Under the pieces are notes generated by a model. The model did not search any database, was not told where the DNA came from, and saw only the letters and a program-made list of their open reading frames with translations. This document shows positions 25,645-33,790 of a stretch of 64,000 bases of DNA, one piece after another (positions within the stretch are counted from its first letter, which is position 1; each line of letters opens with the position of its first letter). Where the stretch lies: assembly GCF_020696975.1 (NCBI RefSeq), contig NZ_JAJGBK010000032.1:62001-126000 (forward strand), in the 5' to 3' direction. The position numbers and the translations under genes are program-made. This DNA is from Methanoculleus sp. (lineage in GTDB: Archaea; Halobacteriota; Methanomicrobia; Methanomicrobiales; Methanoculleaceae).

Positions 25645-25975
25645 GAGAGAGGGAGCCGCGGGTTGTTAGTGAGGATCCGGGATGGGAGAGAGGGAGCCGC
25701 GGGTTGTTAGTGAGGATCCGGGATGGGAGAGAGCCGGGATCCCGAGATGACGTTGTGGGTTGTTGATAAAGATCCGGGATGGGAGAGAGCCGGGATCCCG
25801 AGATGACGTTGTGGGTTGTTGATGAGGATCCGGGGTAGGAGAGAACCGTGACCGGGGAATGTCGATGAGGATCTGGGGGTGGGAAGATAAGCACTGGAGG
25901 CTACCGATGAGGAGCCGGGCGGGAAGAGGAGGAGCATTCGAGGTTGTCAGTGAGGAGCCAGGGAGGAGGGAGTTC
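25645..25975 (+). repeat. Tandem repeat block within the origin region
   Basis: Two identical 41-bp units (25645-25685, 25686-25726), two near-identical 56/57-bp units (25727-25782, 25783-25839) and about three degenerate units follow. Each unit centres on 'GGTTGTT(A/G)(G/A)TGAGGATCC' and ends 'GGGATGGGAGAGA' or a variant. The longer units carry extra sequence around 'CGGGATCCCGAGATGACG'. Long minus-strand ORFs through it are by-products of the repeat. Confidence 0.9.
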
Positions 25976-26009
25976 AACCCGATAGCGGTTTGATCGTCCC
26001 CTGACTCTG

Positions 26010-26310
26010 ATTGATCCAGGATCCTTTCGCACCGTTCCCGGGTTTCCTCTTTATTTCCAGCTTTGTATCTTCCTGTTCCTGGTTCTCGTCTCACTACTTT
26101 GGGTTTCTCTTGCCCCCTGCTTCCCGTTCTCCTCTCCTGACTTCCAGCTTCTCGTGCTCCCGGACCTTTTCTCTCTGTCCCTGGTTCTCCTCTTACTGTT
26201 TCAGGTTTTCTCTTTCTGCGCTATTCCTTTTTGTTGTTCCAGTCCTTTTTCCCTGTATTTTTTTTCTTCTCTTCATTTTTTGCTCTTCTTCTTGTACTCT
26301 GTACTGTACC
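26010..26310 (+). other. Pyrimidine-rich tract, candidate duplex unwinding element
   Basis: About 300 bp of T/C-rich top strand with long runs such as TTTTTTTTCTTCTCTTC near 26260-26276. Inside are two loose copies of 'CCTGGTTCTC(G/C)TCTYACT' about 102 bp apart (26078 and 26180). It lies between ORB-1 and ORB-2, where the duplex would be melted. Confidence 0.55.
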
Positions 26311-26327
26311 GGTAAAACTTTATATCT
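26311..26327 (+). promoter_or_regulatory. Strong archaeal promoter element in the origin
   Basis: 'TAAAACTTTATATCTTG' combines a purine-rich BRE-like run with TTTATATC, facing orc1/cdc6 about 300 bp upstream of it. No convincing gene lies in between, so it may drive a leader RNA or a long-leader initiator transcript. Confidence 0.5.
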
Positions 26328-26372
26328 TGAGTTTCAGAGGTACACATGACTATCATCATCACTTTTGATTGT

Positions 26373-26394
26373 ATGATACAACCTGGTGTATCAT
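26373..26394. promoter_or_regulatory. Inverted repeat next to ORB-2
   Basis: ATGATACA (26373-26380) and TGTATCAT (26387-26394) are perfect 8-bp arms around ACCTGG, ending 8 bp before ORB-2. This is typical operator geometry, possibly for a regulator of the initiator gene or of origin firing. Confidence 0.55.
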
Positions 26395-26402
26395 CATCAC
26401 GT

Positions 26403-26422
26403 TCCAGTCGAAACAAAGGGGT
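26403..26422 (+). other. Origin recognition box ORB-2
   Basis: TCCAGTCGAAACAAAGGGGT, identical to the inverted ORB-1 and followed by CGGGG. The G-string points toward orc1/cdc6. Confidence 0.85.
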
Positions 26423-26521
26423 CGGGGCGATCCCGGGATCCCTCCTCCCGGACATCTCCCGGTATCATCCTCCTCACCCGGAGTTCGCCGGGATTCTCCT
26501 GCCAGCCCCTCCCTTTCGAGT

Positions 26522-26541
26522 TCCACTGGAAACGAAGGGGT
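26522..26541 (+). other. Origin recognition box ORB-3
   Basis: TCCACTGGAAACGAAGGGGT, the same orientation as ORB-2, 119 bp away and 78 bp before the initiator start codon. It agrees with the mini-ORB core known from archaeal origins (CCACTGGAAAC...AAGGGGT). Confidence 0.88.
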
Positions 26542-26619
26542 TATCAGTCACGAAAACGATCATATTAAGGGTCCCTGACACGAAAATCTCCTGTCCGGGT
26601 AACCCCCTCCGGTGACACC

Positions 26620-27903
26620 ATGTCGGACGATAAGACTAATCCAATGGGACTATTCAAAAAATACCTGACCAATAGACGTATATTTAAGAACAGGGAGGTT
26701 CTGCGCCACAGCTATCGTCCTCACATTCTTCCTCACCGGAAACCGCAGATCGACGAGCTCGCCTCTATCCTTGCCCCTGCCCTCACGAACGAGACCCCGT
26801 CAAACATCCTCATCTACGGCAAGACCGGGACCGGGAAGACGGCAACGGTCCGGTACGTGGGGACCGAGCTTGAGAACGCAAGCGCCCTTGCCGGGACGAA
26901 GTGCAAGATCGTCCACCTCAACTGCGAGGTGATCGATACCCAGTACCGTGTCCTCGCCCAGATCGCAAACTGCCTCGACGACGCCGACGAGCACCCGAGC
27001 GACAGTACCCGAAGCCACATCCCGATGACCGGGTGGCCGACCGACCAGGTCTACATGGAGCTCAAGAACCAGCTCGAGAGCAACGGCGGGGTGATGGTCA
27101 TCATCCTCGACGAGATCGACAAACTCGTCAAGAAGAGCGGCGACGACACCCTCTATAACCTCACCCGGATCAACTCCGACCTCAAGTTCGCGAAGGTCAG
27201 CATCATCGGGATCTCAAACGACCTCCGGTTCACCGACTTCCTGGACCCCCGGGTCCTCTCCTCCCTCTCCGAGGAGGAGATCGTCTTTCCCCCCTACAAC
27301 GCCCCGCAGCTCTGCGACATTCTCCAGCAGCGCGCCGAGATGGCCTTCGTCGAGGGGGCGCTCGACGAGACGGTCATCCCGCTCTGTGCGGCGCTCGCGG
27401 CCCAGGAGCACGGCGACGCCCGGCGGGCGCTCGACCTCCTCCGGGTCTCGGGGGAACTTGCGGACCGCGAGAACGCCGCCGGCGTGAGGGAGAAGCATGT
27501 CCGGATGGCCCAGGAGAAGATCGAGACCGACAGCATGGTGGAGTGCGTCTCCACCCTCCCGACCCAGAGCAAGGCGGTCCTCTACGCCATGCTGATCCTC
27601 GAGCAGATGGGCAAACGGATCTTCACGAGCGGGGAGGTCACGGTGGTCTACCGGGAGATCGCGCGGATCATCGATCTCGACGTCCTGACGCACCGCCGGA
27701 TCACGGACCTCATCTCCGAACTCAACATGCTCGGGGTCATCAACACCCGGGTCGTCTCCCGCGGCCGCTACGGCCGGACGAAGGAGATGTGGTTCGATGC
27801 AACGACAAGCAAGATCGAGGAGGTCGTCACGCGCGACCCGAGGCTGGATGACCAGAGGCTCAAAGACCTCGATATCAACCGTTTAAGAGCAATGTTCAGG
27901 TGA
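26620..27903 (+). CDS. cdc6: Orc1/Cdc6 replication initiator
   Basis: 427 residues from ATG 26620 (GGTGA upstream). It binds ORBs and loads the MCM helicase. Walker A 'YGKTGTGKT' (66-74), Walker B 'VIILDEIDK' (about 160-170), sensor 1 'IIGISND', sensor 2 'HGDARRALDLL', and a C-terminal winged helix ('LPTQSKAVLYAMLILEQMG...SGEVTVVYREIA') are all present. Its length fits archaeal Orc1/Cdc6 proteins. It lies beside three ORBs, so it likely controls its own origin and promoter. The Lrp-type gene follows after 4 bp. Confidence 0.96.
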   Translation: MSDDKTNPMGLFKKYLTNRRIFKNREVLRHSYRPHILPHRKPQIDELASILAPALTNETPSNILIYGKTGTGKTATVRYVGTELENASALAGTKCKIVHLNCEVIDTQYRVLAQIANCLDDADEHPSDSTRSHIPMTGWPTDQVYMELKNQLESNGGVMVIILDEIDKLVKKSGDDTLYNLTRINSDLKFAKVSIIGISNDLRFTDFLDPRVLSSLSEEEIVFPPYNAPQLCDILQQRAEMAFVEGALDETVIPLCAALAAQEHGDARRALDLLRVSGELADRENAAGVREKHVRMAQEKIETDSMVECVSTLPTQSKAVLYAMLILEQMGKRIFTSGEVTVVYREIARIIDLDVLTHRRITDLISELNMLGVINTRVVSRGRYGRTKEMWFDATTSKIEEVVTRDPRLDDQRLKDLDINRLRAMFR

Positions 27904-27907
27904 GACT

Positions 27908-28399
27908 ATGGACGAGAAGGACCGTATCCTCCTCCACCTCCTGGAGGAGAACTGCCGCACTCCGACAAAAGAACTCGCGGTGCTGGCCGAGATGAGTGAA
28001 GAGGATGTAAAGAGCCGGATCGGCCGGCTCGAGGCCGCCGGTGCCATCCGCCGCTACGGAGCGGTCGTCGACTGGGAGCGGGCCGGGGACGGGAACGTCG
28101 CCGCGGTGCTCGAGCTCAAAGTCTCGCCCGAGCGGGACTTCGGCTACGACCGGATCGCCGAGCGGATCGCCCGGTTCCCGCAGGTCCGGTCGCTCCGGCT
28201 GATGACCGGCGCCTACGACCTCCAGATCCTGGTGACCGGGCCGAGCATGCACGAGATCGCCCGGTTCGTCTCCGAGCAGATCGCTCCCATGGACCGGATC
28301 CGCGAGACGGCGACGCATATCATCATGAAGACCTACAAGGAGAACGGCACCACCTTCGCCGAGCGCGAAGAGGTCGAGCGTCTCCCCTACTCGTTCTGA
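27908..28399 (+). CDS. Lrp/AsnC-family transcriptional regulator
   Basis: 163 residues: an N-terminal helix-turn-helix ('DRILLHLLEENCRTPTKELAVLAEMSEEDVKSRIGRLEAAGAI') and an RAM-type ligand domain ('VAAVLELKVSPERDFGYDRIAERIARFPQVRSLRLMTGAYDLQILVTG'). Such proteins sense amino acids and form octamers. It starts 4 bp after cdc6, with the ribosome binding site overlapping the cdc6 end, and the following aminotransferase gene begins 11 bp after it, so it probably controls this amino-acid gene. Confidence 0.9.
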   Translation: MDEKDRILLHLLEENCRTPTKELAVLAEMSEEDVKSRIGRLEAAGAIRRYGAVVDWERAGDGNVAAVLELKVSPERDFGYDRIAERIARFPQVRSLRLMTGAYDLQILVTGPSMHEIARFVSEQIAPMDRIRETATHIIMKTYKENGTTFAEREEVERLPYSF

Positions 28400-28410
28400 G
28401 GTGAGACGCG

Positions 28411-29571
28411 ATGAGGGATTTCATCTCGGCACGAGCCCGGGCCATACCCCCGTCGGGGATCCGGCGGTTCTTCGACATCGCCCAGACGATGGAAGACGTC
28501 ATCTCCCTGGGTGTCGGGGAGCCGGACTTCGTGACCCCCTGGTGCGTCTGCGAGGCCTCGATCTACTCGATCGAGCAGGGGTCGACCGCCTACACATCAA
28601 ACAAGGGGACCCCCCAGCTCCGGGCCGCCATCAGCCGCTACCTCGACACCCACTTCGGGACCCGGTATGACCCCGAGGAGGAGATCATCGTCACCTGCGG
28701 GGTCTCGGAGGCGGCCGATATCGCTATTAGGGCCGTGACGGACCCGGGCGACGAGGTGCTGGTCGCGGAGCCCTGTTACGTCTCCTACACCCCCTGCGTC
28801 TCCCTCGCCGGCGGCGTCCCGGTCACCGTTCCCTGCCGGGCGGAGGACGAGTTCCGGCTGACGCCCGAGGCGCTTGCGGAGAGCATCACGCCAAAGACGA
28901 AGGCGCTCATCGCGAACTTCCCGAACAACCCCACCGGCGGGGTGATGCAGGAGGCGGACTGGCGCGGTATCGCCGACCTCCTCGTCGACCACGACCTCCT
29001 CCTCATCAGCGACGAGGTGTATGGGGAGCTCACCTACGACGGCAACCACTTCTCGCCGGCGAGGCTCCCGGAGCTCTATGAGCGGACGATCACCTTAAAC
29101 GGGTTCTCGAAGGCCTTCGCCATGACCGGGTGGCGGATCGGCTACCTCTGCGCTCCGCCGGCGATCACCGCGGCGGCCTTGAAGATCCACCAGTACGTCG
29201 CGCTCTGCGCTCCCGTAATGGGCCAGATTGCGGCGTATGAGGCGCTCCGGATCGGGGAGGCCGAGAAGGACGCCATGGTCCGGGAGTACCGCCTCCGGCG
29301 CAACCTCTTTGTCGACGGGTTAAACAAACTCGGTCTTACGTGCCACGTCCCGAAGGGTGCGTTCTACGCCTTCCCCTCGGTGGCGAGCACCGGCATGACC
29401 GATGTCGAGTTCGCCGAGTCGCTCCTGCGCGAACAGCATGTGGCGGTCGTGCCAGGGAGCGTCCTCGGCCCCTCGGGCGCCGGGCACGTGCGGTGCGCCT
29501 ACGCGGTCTCGCGCGACGATCTCAAGGAGGCACTCGCGCGCATGGCAACCTTTCTGGAGTCAATAAAATAA
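28411..29571 (+). CDS. Pyridoxal-phosphate aminotransferase, class I/II (aspartate family)
   Basis: 386 residues, fold type I. 'VISLGVGEPDFVTPWCVCEASI', 'TAYTSNKGTPQLR', 'NFPNNPTGGVM', 'LLISDEVYGELTYDG' and the PLP-lysine site '[20 protein letters not shown]' (Lys near 234) are all present. Substrates are probably aspartate or aromatic/branched amino acids with 2-oxoglutarate; the sequence alone cannot choose. The upstream Lrp-type regulator gene supports amino-acid metabolism. A second aminotransferase of this class lies at 54836. Confidence 0.92.
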   Translation: MRDFISARARAIPPSGIRRFFDIAQTMEDVISLGVGEPDFVTPWCVCEASIYSIEQGSTAYTSNKGTPQLRAAISRYLDTHFGTRYDPEEEIIVTCGVSEAADIAIRAVTDPGDEVLVAEPCYVSYTPCVSLAGGVPVTVPCRAEDEFRLTPEALAESITPKTKALIANFPNNPTGGVMQEADWRGIADLLVDHDLLLISDEVYGELTYDGNHFSPARLPELYERTITLNGFSKAFAMTGWRIGYLCAPPAITAAALKIHQYVALCAPVMGQIAAYEALRIGEAEKDAMVREYRLRRNLFVDGLNKLGLTCHVPKGAFYAFPSVASTGMTDVEFAESLLREQHVAVVPGSVLGPSGAGHVRCAYAVSRDDLKEALARMATFLESIK

Positions 29572-29678
29572 ATTAATCTCCATAATTCTCCGGGAGAGAA
29601 AATCATAACTCTTTTATATGAAACTCATGTCCGGATAACGGTTAATTTGCTGTCCGACAGGTGAACGACGGGTGGAGA

Positions 29679-29698
29679 ACCCCTTTATTTCCACTGGA
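29679..29698 (-). other. Origin recognition box ORB-4
   Basis: On the minus strand: TCCAGTGGAAATAAAGGGGT, one transition (C to T in AAAC) away from the canonical core. It faces left. Confidence 0.8.
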
Positions 29699-29895
29699 GA
29701 TGTGGATTTATTCGGGGATCCGGAGAGCCGGGATCGCATCATCCCCATTTCCCGGGTATGCATCCGGTCCAGGAAAATGCCGCCAGATCATCGGGTTCGC
29801 ATCCGCGCTCCGATGAGCCGAATTCGATCACAGATCAGCCTGTCAATCCGGAGAAAACTCCACGCAGCAGCCCTGGATGTATAGAAGATGATTTT

Positions 29896-29915
29896 TCCAG
29901 TGGAAATGAAGGGGT
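29896..29915 (+). other. Origin recognition box ORB-5
   Basis: TCCAGTGGAAATGAAGGGGT on the plus strand, about 200 bp from ORB-4 and opposite in orientation. It shares the AAAT variant with ORB-4, separating this pair from the ORB-1 to ORB-3 group. Confidence 0.8.
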
Positions 29916-30248
29916 TCAGATCCGGTGCCGGCCGGGCGTGGGCGATCGCTCATCCCCGGAAGGTAGATATACCAAGGCCGTTCGCCCTCCCGGACGGCCG
30001 GATCTTCGTCACCTGCGGACTTACGATCCCGCCGGGTGCCCGGCCGGGTCCCAGTGGTCCTGGTGCCGTGCCGTAGCGGGAGTGGCGGTCGCTCTGGAGC
30101 GATCTCTGCTCTGCGGGGGCGGAGCGCGGGCCCGGGGAACAAATATGGGCTGAGATGCCCCGGCTGCTTTTAAACCGGGTGGCCGTTTTCCCGGTATCGG
30201 ATTGTAACGTTTATCACCCAGTATCGCTCCATCCTACATGATAGAACA

Positions 30249-31259
30249 ATGAGTTGTACTATTATCGTCGGCGGGTTCTTTGGTGACGAAGGGAAGGGCA
30301 AGATTGTAGCCCACATCGCTCACCAGGACAGACCATCCATCATCTCCCGGGGCGGCGTCGGTCCGAACGCAGGGCATACGGTTCGCATTGGGGAGAAAGA
30401 GTACGGTGTCAGGATGGTTCCCTCCGGGTTCGTCTACCCGGAAGCAGCCCTCATGATCGGGAGCGGCGTGCTCGTCGACCCCCGGGTCTTCCTCCATGAG
30501 GTCGACCTGCTCGGTGTCCGGGACAGGACCTTTATCGACGGGCGGTGCGGCGTCATCGAAGAGGAGCATATCGCCCGGGACAGGGGAAGCGAGCATCTCA
30601 GCAAGAAGATCGGGAGCACCGGGACCGGATGCGGCCCGGCGAACTCGGATCGCGTTCTCCGGACATCCCGGCAGGCAAAAGACGTCCCGGAACTCGCGGA
30701 CTTCATCACCGACGTGGCCCAGGACGTCAACAGCGCTCTCGATAACGGTGAGACGGTCCTTCTTGAGGGGACCCAGGGCTTCGGGATCTCCCTCTACTTC
30801 GGGACCTACCCGTTCGTGACGAGCAAGGATACCTCCGCCTCGCAGATCGCCGCCGACAACGGCGTCGGCCCGACCCGGATCGACGACGTCATCGTCGTCT
30901 TCAAGGCCTACCCGACCCGTGTCGGGGAAGGCCCCTTCTCGACCGAGTTGTCGGTTGAGCGGTCGCACGAACTCGGTATCGAGGAGTTCGGGACCGTCAC
31001 CCACCGGCAGCGCCGGATCGGCACCTGGGACGGGAAGATGGCGCGCTACTCGGCGATGATCAACGGCTGCACCCAGGCGGCGATCACCGGGATCGACCGG
31101 ATCGACCCGGCCTGTTTCGGCGCGACGGAGTACGACCGGCTGAGCCAGAAGGCAAAGGACTTCATCGCTCAGGCCGAGAAAGACATCGGCAAGCCCGTCA
31201 CCCTGATCTCGACGGGCCCCGAGATGTCCCAGATCATCGATCTCCGGAGTGAGTTATGA
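30249..31259 (+). CDS. purA: Adenylosuccinate synthetase
   Basis: 336 residues, the short archaeal form. It joins IMP and aspartate with GTP in AMP synthesis. The GTP-binding start 'GGFFGDEGKGK' contains the catalytic Asp, with 'GGVGPNAGHTV' and 'LLEGTQGFGISLYFGTYPFVTSKDTSA' typical of PurA. Its ATG lies 7 bp after 'ATGATAGA' with no clear ribosome binding site. Stop overlaps the start of the zinc-protein gene by 4 bp. Confidence 0.95.
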   Translation: MSCTIIVGGFFGDEGKGKIVAHIAHQDRPSIISRGGVGPNAGHTVRIGEKEYGVRMVPSGFVYPEAALMIGSGVLVDPRVFLHEVDLLGVRDRTFIDGRCGVIEEEHIARDRGSEHLSKKIGSTGTGCGPANSDRVLRTSRQAKDVPELADFITDVAQDVNSALDNGETVLLEGTQGFGISLYFGTYPFVTSKDTSASQIAADNGVGPTRIDDVIVVFKAYPTRVGEGPFSTELSVERSHELGIEEFGTVTHRQRRIGTWDGKMARYSAMINGCTQAAITGIDRIDPACFGATEYDRLSQKAKDFIAQAEKDIGKPVTLISTGPEMSQIIDLRSEL

Positions 31260-31441
31260 GAAAGGACCTCATAAAGATCCTCTGCTGCCCGGTCTGCAAG
31301 GGCGACCTCGTCCTCTCGGTGACCGACGAGCGCGGCGAGGAGGTACTGGAGGGCACCCTCCGGTGCGCGGTGTGCCGTGTTGATTACCCCATCAACGAAG
31401 GCATCCCGAACCTCCTCCCGGAGACCGCCTCCGAGGACTGA
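31256..31441 (+). CDS. Trm112-like zinc-ribbon protein
   Basis: 61 residues. Four cysteines, 'CPVC' (11-14) and 'CAVC' (37-40), form a zinc ribbon followed by 'VDYPINEGIPNLLPE', the signature of the Trm112/UPF0434 family. Archaeal Trm112 activates several methyltransferases of tRNA, rRNA and release factor. It is translationally coupled to purA (ATGA overlap). Confidence 0.88.
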   Translation: MRKDLIKILCCPVCKGDLVLSVTDERGEEVLEGTLRCAVCRVDYPINEGIPNLLPETASED

Positions 31442-31449
31442 TCCCGTCG

Positions 31450-31989
31450 ATGTCGGAGATACATCTCAACCAGCGGGGCATAAACGCCATCGTGGTCCCT
31501 GACGAGGTCGAGGCGACGCCGGGAAGCGACCTCGCCCTCCATATCATCAACCACGGTCCCCCACTCCACATCACCCTCGCCTCCTCGGACTCTGCGGCCT
31601 TCACCGATTTCTTCCACGAGAACCTCTACGTGAACAAGACCGAGGAGTTCCGTATCCCCGTCCGGGAGAACGCCTACCCCGGGGTCTTCTCGATCGAGGT
31701 CATCGCCGGCTACGGCGCGAAGAGGGCGAAGTTCCGGGTCGCCGTCAGGGAGCGGCCGGAACCAGACCCGGAACCCGTCCCGGAACCGGCCGTCCCGGCC
31801 GCCCCGGCCGCGGCTGTCCCGGCAATAACCCTTCCGGCGCTCCCTCCCCTCCCGGTCCTTGCCCCCGTTGCCGTGGCCCTGGTCCTCTATGGGCTCTGGT
31901 TCGTCTACCGGGTTGATCTCCTGAACGCCGCTTCGTTTGCGGCGCTGCTTATCGGGGTCATCCTCACATGGTCGCGGCAGCGGTCGTAG
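31450..31989 (+). CDS. Membrane protein with an N-terminal beta domain, unknown function
   Basis: 179 residues. A predicted all-beta domain (about 1-100) is followed by a Pro/Ala-rich linker ('EPDPEPVPEPAVPAAPAAAVP') and two hydrophobic segments ('PVLAPVAVALVLYGLWFVY' and 'AASFAALLIGVIL'). I recall similar proteins next to cobalamin genes in halophiles and methanogens, but no function is known. The start lies 8 bp after the Trm112 gene and its end overlaps cbiB by 22 bp, so it belongs to the purA-cbiB transcript. Confidence 0.6.
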   Translation: MSEIHLNQRGINAIVVPDEVEATPGSDLALHIINHGPPLHITLASSDSAAFTDFFHENLYVNKTEEFRIPVRENAYPGVFSIEVIAGYGAKRAKFRVAVRERPEPDPEPVPEPAVPAAPAAAVPAITLPALPPLPVLAPVAVALVLYGLWFVYRVDLLNAASFAALLIGVILTWSRQRS

Positions 31990-32888
31990 TCGCCGCGTCG
32001 CTGCTGGTGGACCGGCTGATCGGGGACCCGCAGTCGCGCTACCACCCGGTGGCGCTGCTCGGCCGGTTCATCGGGTGGTGGGGGGTCCCGGGCCGCTACC
32101 CGGTCAGCATCCAGCGCCTGGTCGGGGTCGCGGGAACCCTTCTGACGGTGGCGCTCTTCACCATCCCCTTCGCGCTCGTAGACCTCGCGGCCCCCTGGTT
32201 CCTCTACCTTCTCCTCGCACCCTTCCTCCTCAAGGCCTGTCTCGCCTGGCGGGCGCTCGAGGAGCATGCCGCCGCCGTGGTGCGGGCGCTTGAGGGGGCC
32301 GGGATCGATGCGGGGCGCTCAACGGTCGGGATGATGGTCAGCCGGGATACGGCGCGCCTCGACTCCGAGCACGTCCTCTCGGCGGCGTATGAGTCGATGA
32401 CCGAGAACCTGGTCGACAGCATCATCTCCCCGCTCTTCTACTTCGGGCTCTTCGGGCTTGCCGGGGCCGCCGCCTTCCGGGCGATCAACACCCTGGACGC
32501 GATGCTCGGCTACCGGGACGAGCGGGTTTGGATCGGGTGGTTTGCGGCCCGCACCGACGACGTCGTAAACTTCGTCCCGGCCCGGCTGACCGGTCTCGTC
32601 CTCCTCGCCTACTTTGCGGCAAAAGGCCGGTTCCGACCGGCGTATGCAGCCCTCCGCCGCGATGCGAAGAAGCGGCCGGGGTTCAACGGCGGGATCCCGA
32701 TGGCGATCATCGCCGGCGGTGTCGGGATCCGGCTCGAGAAGCCGGGCGTCTACACCATCGGCGATCCGGAGCGCTCCCTTGCCGAGGGAGGGGCCGGGAT
32801 CGTCGCCGCGGTCCGGGCGGCGACGGTCATCTTTGCTATCCTCGAGATCGCCGCACTATTTTTATTGGGGTCCATGAGCTATACATAG
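31968..32888 (+). CDS. cbiB: Adenosylcobinamide-phosphate synthase
   Basis: 306 residues, multi-spanning. It attaches aminopropanol phosphate to adenosyl-cobyric acid, a late step of cobalamin synthesis needed for methanogenic methyl transfer. Recognised segments are '[24 protein letters not shown]', '[33 protein letters not shown]', '[15 protein letters not shown]' and '[17 protein letters not shown]'. It overlaps the upstream gene; pdxS follows after 5 bp, with its ribosome binding site overlapping the end of cbiB. Confidence 0.93.
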   Translation: MVAAAVVVAASLLVDRLIGDPQSRYHPVALLGRFIGWWGVPGRYPVSIQRLVGVAGTLLTVALFTIPFALVDLAAPWFLYLLLAPFLLKACLAWRALEEHAAAVVRALEGAGIDAGRSTVGMMVSRDTARLDSEHVLSAAYESMTENLVDSIISPLFYFGLFGLAGAAAFRAINTLDAMLGYRDERVWIGWFAARTDDVVNFVPARLTGLVLLAYFAAKGRFRPAYAALRRDAKKRPGFNGGIPMAIIAGGVGIRLEKPGVYTIGDPERSLAEGGAGIVAAVRAATVIFAILEIAALFLLGSMSYT

Positions 32889-32893
32889 AGGTA

Positions 32894-33790
32894 ATGAAAC
32901 TCGAGGAACTGAGATTTGGCACCGAGCTGATCAAGCGCGGCTTTGCGTCGATGCAGAAGGGCGGCGTCATCATGGACGTGGTCAACGCAGAGCAGGCCGA
33001 GCTCGCCGAAGAGGCCGGTGCCGTCGCCGTCATGGCGCTTGAGAGAGTCCCCGCCGATATCAGAGCGGCCGGGGGCGTGGCCCGTATGGCCGACCCGCAG
33101 AAGATCGCCGAGATCATCGATGCGGTCTCCATCCCGGTGATGGGGAAGGCCCGGATCGGCCACTTCGTCGAGGCGCAGATCCTGGAAGCGCTTGGCGTGG
33201 ACATGGTCGACGAGAGCGAGGTGCTGACCCCGGCGGACGAGCAGTTCCATATCGACAAGACCCGGTTCTCCGTGCCGTTCGTCTGCGGCGCCCGGAACCT
33301 CGGGGAGGCGCTGCGCCGTATCAACGAGGGGGCGGCGATGATCCGGACGAAGGGCGAGGCCGGGACCGGGAACGTCGTCGAGGCGGTCCGGCACATGCGG
33401 GCGATCATGGGCGAGATCCGGAGCCTGCAGGGCCTCTCGAACCAGGAACTCATCGACCGGGCCCGCGATATCGAGGCGCCGGCGGAACTCGTCATCGAGT
33501 GCGCAGAGCGCGGCCGGCTCCCCGTCGTGAACTTCTCCGCCGGCGGGATCGCGACGCCTGCCGACGCGGCGCTGATGATGCAGCTCGGGGCCGACGGTGT
33601 CTTTGTCGGGTCGGGCATCTTCAAGTCCACGAACCCCGAGGCGACCGCCCGGGCGATCGTCGAGGCCGTGAACCACTACGACGACGCGAAGGTGATCGCG
33701 GAGGTGAGCCGGGGGCTCGGCGACGCGATGAAGGGCCTCGACATCCACATGCTCCGCGCAGAAGAGGTGTTGCAGACCCGTGGGCGTTAA
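32894..33790 (+). CDS. pdxS: Pyridoxal 5'-phosphate synthase subunit PdxS
   Basis: 298 residues from ATG 32894 (GAGGTA upstream; the track's longer version is wrong). PdxS builds PLP from ribose 5-phosphate, glyceraldehyde 3-phosphate and ammonia. Landmarks are '[38 protein letters not shown]', '[13 protein letters not shown]'-like '[37 protein letters not shown]' and '[14 protein letters not shown]'. The pdxT start lies inside its 3' end (11-bp overlap), as expected for a two-subunit enzyme. Confidence 0.96.
   Translation: MKLEELRFGTELIKRGFASMQKGGVIMDVVNAEQAELAEEAGAVAVMALERVPADIRAAGGVARMADPQKIAEIIDAVSIPVMGKARIGHFVEAQILEALGVDMVDESEVLTPADEQFHIDKTRFSVPFVCGARNLGEALRRINEGAAMIRTKGEAGTGNVVEAVRHMRAIMGEIRSLQGLSNQELIDRARDIEAPAELVIECAERGRLPVVNFSAGGIATPADAALMMQLGADGVFVGSGIFKSTNPEATARAIVEAVNHYDDAKVIAEVSRGLGDAMKGLDIHMLRAEEVLQTRGR

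Larger units (their letters stand above)
25409..26619. other. Candidate chromosomal replication origin (oriC) upstream of orc1/cdc6
   Basis: A 1.2-kb region without credible genes. It holds three 20-bp ORB-like boxes (25481 minus, 26403 plus, 26522 plus), a block of 41-57 bp tandem repeats (25645-25975), a purine-rich top strand that changes to a strongly pyrimidine-rich one near 26.0 kb, a palindrome beside the second box, and ends at the initiator gene. This is the standard layout of archaeal origins: initiator gene, inverted ORBs and an easily melted segment. Experimental firing is of course not shown by sequence. Confidence 0.85.
29572..30248. other. Gene-free region with a second ORB pair
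   Basis: 677 bp between the aminotransferase and purA. It opens AT-rich (29572-29660, with 'TTTTATATGAAA' and 'GGTTAATTTGC'), then holds ORB-4 and ORB-5 in inverted arrangement about 200 bp apart. The remainder is GC-rich with no credible gene; the 131-codon ORF at 29758 has protein composition unlike real genes here. It may be a second origin half or a bidirectional initiator/promoter region. Confidence 0.65.

Noticed and set aside
25577-26094. Minus-strand ORFs (105, 142 and 76 aa) rich in NNP/SRIL repeats
   Set aside because: They result from translating the 41-56 bp tandem repeats; no ribosome binding site or sensible protein composition outside the repeat.
26346-26615. Plus-strand 89-aa ORF in the origin region
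   Set aside because: It runs through both ORBs and the palindrome and has no ribosome binding site; the promoter-like element upstream was kept as a separate feature.
22235-29915. Recurring 20-bp sequences taken as remnants of a CRISPR array
   Set aside because: Spacing is irregular (about 120 bp to 3 kb), orientation varies, there are no unit-length spacers or cas genes, and the sequence matches the archaeal ORB core beside orc1/cdc6.
29758-30153. 131-aa ORF between the aminotransferase and purA
   Set aside because: Arg/Gly/Pro/Ser-rich composition typical of random GC-rich frames, runs through ORB-5, no start signal.
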